Source: Bifidobacterium breve (GTDB lineage Bacteria > Actinomycetota > Acidimicrobiia > Acidimicrobiales > Ilumatobacteraceae). From it: a DNA stretch of 6,630 nucleotides. The stretch covers positions 1 through 6,630 of the forward strand of contig CALPPJ020000076.1 in the NCBI GenBank assembly GCA_943325425.2, read 5' to 3'. The translations under genes and the position numbers were made by a program. How positions within the stretch are numbered: the stretch's first letter is position 1; every line of letters starts with the position of its first letter. Positions 1 through 5,698 of the stretch are shown here, one piece after another. Below the pieces are notes generated by a model that had not been told where the DNA came from, did no database searches, and saw only the letters and a program-made list of their open reading frames with translations.

Positions 1-496
1 AGAGGTATTGGTGAGTGCTGCCAATGCCTGGGCTTCACGGTTGGGTGTTGAGGTTGAGGCCTTGATGGTGATGCGCCGTAACGAAGCTGAGGATAAGGAG
101 GCCATTAAAATCGTTCGCAAGGCCGATGCGGTGTGGTTTGTCGGCGACAACCCGATTCACATGCGCAGTGTTTTGAAAGACACTCCAGTGTGGGAAGCAG
201 TGCAACACGTATTGAAAGAAGGCGGCTTGGTTGTTGGCGTCGGCGCATCGGCATCAGCTTTTTGTGATCCGATGATTGACCCGCGAGGCGGCGCACTTGC
301 GCTTGGTCTCGGTCTAATGACTGGCATGGCGATAGTTGCTCAATCAGAAACGGTCACGATCGATCGTCATTCTCGAGCAAAGAAACTTGCCAATGTGCCG
401 TTGGTGTTCTTGCCGTCATCGTCCGCCTTGATTCGACGCGGACACGAATGGGAAGAAGTTGGACCCAACGAAAAAGTTGGACAACTACCTACGTGA
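1..496 (+). CDS. Peptidase S51 / class I glutamine-amidotransferase-like protein (5'-truncated, probably degenerate active site)
   Basis: The frame is open back to the left edge, so the true start lies outside the window; the TTG at 8 and GTG at 11 are not needed as starts. About 164 C-terminal residues are visible, ending in TGA at 494-496. The layout resembles the cyanophycinase / peptidase S51 family: a WFVGDNP segment (codons ~136-160) where the family usually has an FTGGNQ-like turn, then the strand GGLVVGVGASASA, then an MIDPRGGALALGLGLM stretch typical of actinobacterial S51-like proteins. The nucleophile elbow GxSAGA reads GASASA, keeping a serine (codon 248-250) in the nucleophile position. 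The His that family members usually carry shortly after the GLGL segment (PH) appears replaced by AQ. Family members cleave peptides after acidic residues or degrade cyanophycin, but enzymatic activity is doubtful here. It is convergent with the pst operon and probably unrelated to it. The fold assignment is fairly secure; the substrate is unknown. Confidence 0.72.
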   Translation, partial: EVLVSAANAWASRLGVEVEALMVMRRNEAEDKEAIKIVRKADAVWFVGDNPIHMRSVLKDTPVWEAVQHVLKEGGLVVGVGASASAFCDPMIDPRGGALALGLGLMTGMAIVAQSETVTIDRHSRAKKLANVPLVFLPSSSALIRRGHEWEEVGPNEKVGQLPT

Positions 497-1030
497 TTAT
501 TCTTGGGTTTCGGGTGTGAAGTTCGGATCAAAGATCCATGCACCCGGGAAATAGCGATCTCCGATTGGGCTGAGGTCAGCTAAAAACATCACTGGTTCGG
601 AACCAGTTGGAATCTTGACGGAGAAGACTCCTTGGTAGACCTCTTCAGACTGCAGCGTGTACTCACCGAATTGTTCGGTTGCGCTTCCAGCTTCCGGAAT
701 GTATGACTTCCCATCAAGCGTGTAGACCAGAAACATACTCGGTGCAATAGTGAAGGGCTCTAGCGCTCCACTCGTTACTGTCACGTCAAATGAGAAACCA
801 TCTGCTTCGGAAGTTGTTGGAACTCCGATTTGGATCTTGACATCACCCAGGGCAACGAGGTCACCGGGCTTGTAAGGGATGGTGTTGATGTCTATCGGCA
901 ACGGGGGATCGGGGTTGCCTACCTCTAGCGCGACTGTTGTCGATGTTGTTGTGGCAACATCATCGCCGCTACAGGCCACGCCAAACAATGGCGTCAGCGC
1001 TAGAAGAGCAATGCTCGTTCGACGCCTCAT
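497..1030 (-). CDS. Small secreted lipoprotein, last gene of the pst operon (DUF4352-like beta-sandwich, function unknown)
   Basis: The 177-residue product starts MRRRTSIALLALTPLFGVAC. This is a basic n-region, a hydrophobic core and a lipobox (FGVA-C20), so it is predicted to be cleaved before Cys20 and lipid-anchored on the outer face of the membrane. A Thr/Ser-rich linker follows (residues ~24-35). The rest (~55-175) is beta-rich with alternating hydrophobics and no obvious catalytic residues. The pattern of an early strand block (VKIQIGV), an FDVTVTSG strand and a late YQGVFSVKIPTG strand resembles DUF4352-type immunoglobulin-like domains; that is a pattern impression, not a search result. 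The ATG at 1030 overlaps the pstS stop by 4 nt (ATGA), and no good Shine-Dalgarno is seen upstream, so translation is probably coupled to pstS. Position suggests a role at the cell surface during phosphate limitation, for example as a PstS partner or phosphate-starvation lipoprotein, but nothing in the sequence proves it. It is not recognisable as PhoU. Confidence 0.85.
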   Translation of the reverse strand: MRRRTSIALLALTPLFGVACSGDDVATTTSTTVALEVGNPDPPLPIDINTIPYKPGDLVALGDVKIQIGVPTTSEADGFSFDVTVTSGALEPFTIAPSMFLVYTLDGKSYIPEAGSATEQFGEYTLQSEEVYQGVFSVKIPTGSEPVMFLADLSPIGDRYFPGAWIFDPNFTPETQE

Positions 1031-2571
1031 ATTTTGACTGACGGGTGGCGGCGAGCGGCAATAATCGGCGGTGCAAACACAATGAGCAAGATAGCAATCA
1101 TGATGAGCAAGTAGACAAATACTGAAGTTCCCGCACCAGATTCTTCGACTACGACACTTGTCGCCATTGCAACACCAGGAGTAGACACTGCCGCATCGAT
1201 TGGGGCACCCTCTGCAGTTGCTCCATCGGTCGATGCTTCACTTTCTGTTGTTTCGCTACCTAGCACGACGGTTGTCGTCACCCCGGGAGCGAGCGTGGCA
1301 CCAGGAGTCTTGCCAGGCGCTGTGGTCGCCCCTGGAGCAGTGGTGGCACCCGGAGCAGTTGTCGCGGCGGTTTTTGAAACCAAGAAGTCGCCAGTAATCG
1401 TCGGGTTGGCACACGAATCTATAGCCGGTGCAGCCACGGCACCTGGAATCTTTGCAACCGCGGTAAAGCCGTATTCAACCAAGTTCTTGGGAAGTGGCGC
1501 ATAGCCAAGTTGCTCGGCTTTTTGTTGACCGGCACACAAGAAGTAGTAAATGAACTCCGACAAGGTCGGGCCTTTTGCAGCGCTAAATGGTGAAGCCTCG
1601 CTGATTGGCACGATCATGTATGAGTAACTCGAAACCGGATAAGCACGAGCATCAGAGTTTGAATACACACCACTCAAGACCTGAGTTCCATCGTCGTTAA
1701 TACGTGCGCCGAGCAAGGCCACAGTGACGTTGACAGCAACAGGTTGGGTGTAGGCGCCTGAAGCATTCTTCACGGATGCAACGGGGAAACCGCGCTCTTT
1801 GGCGTAGCCATATTCAACATAGGTAATTGCACCCTCGTTATAGGGGGCTGCAACAAAGTTGGCGACTCCGTCAGAGTACTGCTGGGCTGCGAATCCACTG
1901 TTTGGATAATCGGGATACAAGGAAGTTGGATCACAGCCTCCGCCGAGACCAGATTGCTGACACACATAGTTCCAAGCATCGGGGGCTTGACTTGCTAAAT
2001 AGGCAGTGAATTGTGCCGAAGTACCCGAACCGTCCGAGCGGATAACTGGCTTAATGCGTGTCGCCGGCATCACGCGTTGAGGGTTGTCGGCAACGATCGC
2101 AGGGTCATTCCACATAACGATTTGACCACTAAAGATTTTGCCAAGTGTTGTTGGCGACAACTGAAGATCGGTGATTTTTTGGCCGTTGGCCTTAAGGTTG
2201 TACATGAAAGCCGTACCACCTGCAACGATGGGTAGATAGGCATACGGGCGCGAAGCTGCAGATGCGGTTTCATCCGCTGCAACGTTTCCATTGCGATCAA
2301 TAAGAGCAGCCTGAAACGGAATTTCAGAAACTGCGAAGTCAACTTGACCTTGGTAGTAGGCAGCACGACCGGCTGTTGAACCAACACCTTGGAAGTTGAT
2401 GACAAGACCCTGACGAGCCACGTCGGCTCGCCATTGGTCAACAGCGATCTGACTCCATGTTGAGCCGGCACCGTCGACGGGAGCCTCGGCCTGAACTACC
2501 GAAGGAGAGACGACTGTGAGTGAACTAAATAACGCGGCAGTAGCCACAACGAGTTTCTTGATGCGGCGCAT
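1027..2571 (-). CDS. pstS: Phosphate ABC transporter substrate-binding protein PstS, membrane-anchored by a C-terminal helix
   Basis: The 514-residue protein binds extracellular phosphate and delivers it to PstC/PstA. Residues 1-28 form a Sec signal peptide ending VQA, with no lipobox cysteine. The binding domain spans ~32-390 and shows the PstS ligand motifs: GAGSTW (34-39), GVGSTAGR (62-69), FAVSEIP (79-85) and RSDGSGTS (178-185). These match E. coli PstS positions T10/F11, S38, D56 and R135/S139/G140/T141, except that the D56 equivalent is Glu83. A Thr/Ala/Pro stalk with ATTAPG repeats (~400-435) and an acidic/Thr linker lead to a hydrophobic helix (~484-506) followed by the basic stop-transfer AARRHPSVK. 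The family is usually 320-380 residues, so about 120 residues are extra. The start is clear: ATG 2571 is preceded by GGAAGG at 8 nt and overlaps the pstB stop by 1 nt (TGATG). Unusually, pstS is fourth in the operon instead of first. Confidence 0.96.
   Translation of the reverse strand: MRRIKKLVVATAALFSSLTVVSPSVVQAEAPVDGAGSTWSQIAVDQWRADVARQGLVINFQGVGSTAGRAAYYQGQVDFAVSEIPFQAALIDRNGNVAADETASAASRPYAYLPIVAGGTAFMYNLKANGQKITDLQLSPTTLGKIFSGQIVMWNDPAIVADNPQRVMPATRIKPVIRSDGSGTSAQFTAYLASQAPDAWNYVCQQSGLGGGCDPTSLYPDYPNSGFAAQQYSDGVANFVAAPYNEGAITYVEYGYAKERGFPVASVKNASGAYTQPVAVNVTVALLGARINDDGTQVLSGVYSNSDARAYPVSSYSYMIVPISEASPFSAAKGPTLSEFIYYFLCAGQQKAEQLGYAPLPKNLVEYGFTAVAKIPGAVAAPAIDSCANPTITGDFLVSKTAATTAPGATTAPGATTAPGKTPGATLAPGVTTTVVLGSETTESEASTDGATAEGAPIDAAVSTPGVAMATSVVVEESGAGTSVFVYLLIMIAILLIVFAPPIIAARRHPSVKI
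1282..1371 (-). repeat. 18-nt tandem repeats encoding the ATTAPG stalk of PstS
   Basis: In-frame imperfect repeats of 18 nt encode ATTAPG three times, followed by two diverged copies (KTPGATLAPG), at PstS residues ~401-430. Synonymous third-base differences between copies show they are not a very recent duplication. The likely role is a flexible extended spacer between the binding domain and the membrane helix. Such repeats are prone to copy-number change. Confidence 0.8.
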
Positions 2572-3422
2572 CAGCCAAACCTTCCGTTTACATAGTCGTT
2601 GGTACGTTCATCGCGAGGATTGCTGAAGATGTCCTTGGTTGGACCCTCTTCAATAATTCGACCTGGCTCGTTTTCGGCAGCTAGGAAGAAGGCGCAACGA
2701 TGTGAAACGCGCTGTGCTTGTTGCATGTTGTGCGTCACGATGACCACGGTCACCGTTTCGCTGATTTCACTGATGGTCTGTTCGATACGACGTGTTGATG
2801 TGGGGTCAAGTGCTGAACATGGTTCGTCCATCAACAACACTTGCGGGCTCACGGCGAGCGAACGGGCAATACATAGACGTTGCTGCTGGCCGCCAGAAAG
2901 CGCACGGCCAGGGTCTCCAAGACGGTTCTTGACTTCGTTCCATAAGCCAGCCTTGGTGAGGCATGACTCAATCAACGCGTCGCGCTCGGAACGAGTGGTC
3001 TTGAGGCCAGAAAGTTTGAGGCCAGCGAGAACATTCTCGGCCACAGTCATCGCAGGGAAAGGGTTTGGCTTCTGGAACACCATGCCGATACGGCGGCGCA
3101 CGTCGGTCACCGGAATTGCACCACGATAAATGTCAACACCGTCAATGAGAATCTCGCCCGCAAGTGTTGCGCTAGGCACAAGTTCGTGCATGCGGTTCAG
3201 AGTTCGTAAGAAAGTACTTTTGCCACAACCAGAAGGACCGATGAGTGCGGTGACTTGACCAGGTGCCATGTCGAGGTTCACGCCTTCAAGAACCTTCTTG
3301 GCTCCGAACCAACAAGCGACATTATTCGCAGTCAGGCCCGCGGCCTTGTGGCCAGGATCAAGCAAACCAATATCAGATGATGTCTTGTTGGTTGTTGTAG
3401 TGGCGGTATCGATTGACGTCAT
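2571..3422 (-). CDS. pstB: Phosphate ABC transporter ATP-binding protein PstB
   Basis: The 283-residue cytoplasmic ATPase drives phosphate import through PstC/PstA. All ABC motifs are intact: Walker A GPSGCGKST (62-70), Q-loop VFQKPNPFP with Gln117, signature LSGGQQQR (175-182), Walker B VLLMDEP with Glu200, D-loop SALD (203-206) and switch His231. The RTLNRMHELVP stretch after Walker A, the QKPNPFP Q-loop and the C-terminal DYVNGRFG are hallmark PstB features that separate it from other ABC ATPases. An N-terminal extension of about 27 Thr/Asp-rich residues precedes the conserved core (family usually ~250-260 residues). ATG 3422 overlaps the pstA stop by 4 nt (ATGA) and has an AAGGG ribosome binding site 6-7 nt upstream inside pstA. 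In-frame alternatives further in would lack this spacing. This is one of the most secure assignments in the window. Confidence 0.98.
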   Translation of the reverse strand: MTSIDTATTTTNKTSSDIGLLDPGHKAAGLTANNVACWFGAKKVLEGVNLDMAPGQVTALIGPSGCGKSTFLRTLNRMHELVPSATLAGEILIDGVDIYRGAIPVTDVRRRIGMVFQKPNPFPAMTVAENVLAGLKLSGLKTTRSERDALIESCLTKAGLWNEVKNRLGDPGRALSGGQQQRLCIARSLAVSPQVLLMDEPCSALDPTSTRRIEQTISEISETVTVVIVTHNMQQAQRVSHRCAFFLAAENEPGRIIEEGPTKDIFSNPRDERTNDYVNGRFG

Positions 3423-4552
3423 GCCAATCCCTTTCTCTTAAGTCGACGCTTCTTGAGACGACTGATGTTGTCTGGTCCTCGTCCACCAATGGCGCGGGCG
3501 ATGACGAAAAGAACAAGAACGATAATGACGAGCACTAATGCTCCGGTCCAGGCACGTTGCACTTGAGCTTCTTGTGGGAAGCGGATCAAGCGGAAAACGA
3601 AATAAGGGAGAGCATCTTGTTTGCCCGATAGCGGATTGGCATTCATCACGAACGCGCCACCAACGGTGAGAATCAGTGGAGCAGTTTCGCCAATAACTCG
3701 TGCGACGCCCAAGATAACCGCCGTTACAAGACCTGATTTTGCGGTTGGAAGTACGACTCGAGAAGTGGTTCGCCATTCTGTTCCGCCAAGGGCAAGTGAT
3801 GCTTCACGTAGGCCACCAGGCACCAGGCGCAAAACGACTTCAGATGTTCGAGTAACAGTTGGCAAGAACAGCACGGCGAGAGCCAAGGCTCCAGCGAAGC
3901 CAGTCTGTTGATTGCCGAGGGCGAGAATCCATGCGGCATAGATGAAAAGACCAGCCACAATTGATGGCACAGCACTCATGGCATCGATGATCATTCGGAG
4001 GGGCCGAGTGAGGCGACCCTTCACTTCGTTCAGGTACACAGCAGTGGTGATTCCGAGCGGTACAGAAATCAAACTGGCAATACCAACTTGCTGAAGTGTT
4101 CCGACGATTGCATGTGATCCACCGCCTTCAGTGGAATCACTGAGGGCACCAACAAACTTTTGATCTTGGGTAAAGAATTGCGGGCGAAGTGAGTGATAAC
4201 CCTTGCCAATCACGTAGGCCACCACCAAAATCAACGGAATAACGGCGGCAAGTCCACCAGTCCAGATAAACATCCGGGCAAGGTGATCTTTGGCCTTAAT
4301 TGCTCCACGCAACTCCCAAACGGCGACGGTGGAAATGATGTTGAAGAAGACATACCAACACACAAAGAAACCAAGTGCACCAGAAACCGGCAGCAGAATT
4401 TGGAAGAAAAAATAGCTGAGCGCGAAGGCTGAAAGGGCTGAACCAACCATCACAATGACGTCGATCATCTCGATGTCACGGATCTTGATGCGCTCTTCGG
4501 TATCGATCTTGGTTTCGTTGTTGTTCGGCGTTGTGTTCAAAGTTGTTGTCAT
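3419..4552 (-). CDS. pstA: Phosphate ABC transporter permease PstA, with extended N-terminus
   Basis: The 377-residue membrane permease pairs with PstC to form the phosphate channel. The core (~95-360) has the binding-protein-dependent transport layout, with helices near 94-116, 147-175, 188-212, 217-236, 272-298 and 336-354. The cytoplasmic EAA loop EASLALGGTEWRTTSRVVLP (250-269) docks on PstB. The VARVIGETAPL segment (Arg285, Glu289) matches the charged Arg/Glu positions known to matter in Pst permeases, and MSAVPSIVAGLF (192-203) is typical of PstA. The first ~90 residues are extra relative to ~280-300-residue homologues: a charged cytoplasmic segment (1-30) and two hydrophobic helices (~32-54 and 56-80). 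The C-terminus is strongly basic (RLKKRRLKRK). ATG 4552 lies 1 nt beyond the pstC stop, with GGAG (4560-4563) 7 nt upstream, so the long form with its N-terminal helices appears to be real. Confidence 0.96.
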   Translation of the reverse strand: MTTTLNTTPNNNETKIDTEERIKIRDIEMIDVIVMVGSALSAFALSYFFFQILLPVSGALGFFVCWYVFFNIISTVAVWELRGAIKAKDHLARMFIWTGGLAAVIPLILVVAYVIGKGYHSLRPQFFTQDQKFVGALSDSTEGGGSHAIVGTLQQVGIASLISVPLGITTAVYLNEVKGRLTRPLRMIIDAMSAVPSIVAGLFIYAAWILALGNQQTGFAGALALAVLFLPTVTRTSEVVLRLVPGGLREASLALGGTEWRTTSRVVLPTAKSGLVTAVILGVARVIGETAPLILTVGGAFVMNANPLSGKQDALPYFVFRLIRFPQEAQVQRAWTGALVLVIIVLVLFVIARAIGGRGPDNISRLKKRRLKRKGLA

Positions 4553-4553
4553 G

Positions 4554-5573
4554 TCAGATCTCCGTCGAAGCGCCAGACCGCGACTTGCTCACCACGGTGG
4601 AAGCCGCCGCATTGACAAGCAGGGTGATGATGAAAAGTGCAAGTCCGGCAGCCATCAATGCACTAATGCCGAATGTGCTTGATTCGCTGAACTTGAGGGC
4701 GATGAGCGCAGCAATGCTGTTTGAGCCCTGATCAAGGATTGACCATTTCGCAGTAAATGCAGGCGAAATGATGAGCGTGACGGCAATGGTTTCACCGAGT
4801 GCACGACCCAGACCGAGCATTGAACCACCAATAATTCCGCCACGACCAAAAGGCAAGACGACGTCGCGAACAACGCCCCAACGAGTGCCGCCAAGGGCCA
4901 TTGCACCTTCGCGTTCACCAGGGGGAGCCTGCGAGAAAACTTCGCGCATGACTGCGGTGCAAATGGGGATGACCATCAACGAGACGATGACACCAGAAAC
5001 AAACGTTGATGACGGAAAGATTCCGAGTGAGGTTCCGTACTTGTCATCAACATGAAAGAAAGGAACCCAACCCATGTGATCAGCCATCCACTTCGACAAA
5101 GTGATCAAGCGGGGCTGCAAATAAAACAAGCCCCACAGGCCGTAGATCAAACTAGGAACCGCAGCGAGTAGGTCGATCATCGCGGTCAGAATGCGACGAA
5201 TTTTGCGAGGCGCGTACTCGGTGATGAACAACGCAGTGCAAAGCGCCACCGGAACTGCAATGAAAAGTGCGACAACTGCAATTTGCACTGTGAATGGAAG
5301 GATTGCAGCGATACCGAACTTGCCACCTTGGTCGGGGGCCCACTCTGAGTCGGTGAGGAAGCCCCAGCCGGCAACTTTGAGAGCGTCATAACCTTTGAGC
5401 AACAAGAAGCCACCGATGAGGCCCATCAAAATGAAGGTGATGATTCCCGAACTCGTGGCGATTGCTCGAAAGATTCGGTCGATGCCCGAGCGGCGGACGA
5501 CGGGGTGAACGACCTGCTCGGATGCTGATACGTCAGCAACATCGGATGGGGCGGATTGACCGAAAACTGACAC
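4554..5573 (-). CDS. pstC: Phosphate ABC transporter permease PstC
   Basis: The 339-residue membrane permease is the first gene of the operon and the partner of PstA. About 35 polar N-terminal residues precede six predicted helices (~41-61, 89-119, 129-153, 188-208, 246-270, 300-325). The EAA loop EGAMALGGTRWGVVRDVVLP (222-241) contacts PstB. The motif LGLGRALGETIAV (253-265) carries Arg257 and Glu261, matching the Arg/Glu pair reported as important for transport in E. coli PstC. The segment IDLLAAVPSLIYGLWGLF (133-150) is a PstC hallmark. The start is GTG at 5573, supported by AGGA (5582-5585) 8 nt upstream. Length fits the family (~320-340). It is preceded by the PHO box region, so this is where the operon mRNA should begin. 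Confidence 0.96.
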   Translation of the reverse strand: MSVFGQSAPSDVADVSASEQVVHPVVRRSGIDRIFRAIATSSGIITFILMGLIGGFLLLKGYDALKVAGWGFLTDSEWAPDQGGKFGIAAILPFTVQIAVVALFIAVPVALCTALFITEYAPRKIRRILTAMIDLLAAVPSLIYGLWGLFYLQPRLITLSKWMADHMGWVPFFHVDDKYGTSLGIFPSSTFVSGVIVSLMVIPICTAVMREVFSQAPPGEREGAMALGGTRWGVVRDVVLPFGRGGIIGGSMLGLGRALGETIAVTLIISPAFTAKWSILDQGSNSIAALIALKFSESSTFGISALMAAGLALFIITLLVNAAASTVVSKSRSGASTEI

Positions 5574-5581
5574 GGGTTAGT

Positions 5582-5585
5582 TCCT
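5582..5585 (-). promoter_or_regulatory. Ribosome binding site of pstC (AGGA)
   Basis: AGGA on the minus strand lies 8 nt before the GTG at 5573 and supports that non-ATG start. It sits inside an 8-bp palindrome, TCCTAGGA (5582-5589), that could hide the site in a small structure. Confidence 0.65.
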
Positions 5586-5617
5586 AGGACCTCTATCTGA
5601 CGTCTAGTTGGCGCAAT

Positions 5618-5635
5618 TATGAACAGAAGGTGAAT
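5618..5635 (-). promoter_or_regulatory. PHO box (PhoP-type binding site) upstream of pstC
   Basis: Read on the minus strand, the sequence is ATTCACC-TTCT-GTTCATA: two 7-nt units whose starts are exactly 11 nt apart. The actinobacterial (Streptomyces-type) PHO box is built from 11-nt direct repeat units with a GTTCACC-like core; the first unit here matches 6/7 and the second 5/7. It lies about 45-62 nt before the pstC start, oriented toward pstC, in the intergenic region where phosphate control is expected. A weaker possible third unit (GTTGGCT, 5640-5646) sits one period further upstream. No good sigma70 -35/-10 pair is seen between the box and pstC, which suits an activator-dependent promoter. 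Binding by PhoP is inferred. Confidence 0.65.
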
Positions 5636-5659
5636 TCGGAGCCAACGCTCAAGAAGTCC

Positions 5660-5665
5660 TATAAA
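5660..5665 (+). promoter_or_regulatory. -10-like element TATAAA for the divergent secreted-protein gene
   Basis: TATAAA matches the TATAAT consensus at 5 of 6 positions and lies 33 nt before the ATG at 5699, in otherwise mixed-composition DNA. No convincing TTGACA-like -35 is found at 16-19 nt spacing. The PHO box ends 24 nt upstream of it, so this could be an activator-dependent promoter sharing the box with pstC. A transcript starting near 5672 would have a leader of about 27 nt. Confidence 0.4.
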
Positions 5666-5698
5666 TGAAGCGCTTCGCGCCTCCTATCGTCACCTTTT

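Noticed and set aside
465..480. Hairpin CCAAC-GAAAAA-GTTGG as an intrinsic terminator of the convergent genes
   Set aside because: The stem is only 5 bp and no T-run follows in either direction; the sequence lies inside the left gene's coding region.
1027..1100. Sortase (LPxTG) anchoring of PstS
   Set aside because: The C-terminus has a hydrophobic helix and basic tail, but no LPxTG-like pentapeptide lies before the helix.
2599..3129. A 176-codon plus-strand frame opposite pstB
   Set aside because: It is antisense to an unmistakable PstB with every ABC motif intact, and its translation shows no recognisable domain. It is a shadow frame.
5591..5606. TAGACG or GATAGA as a sigma70 -10 element for pstC on the minus strand
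   Set aside because: Both match the consensus poorly and no partner -35 is found; not strong enough to annotate.
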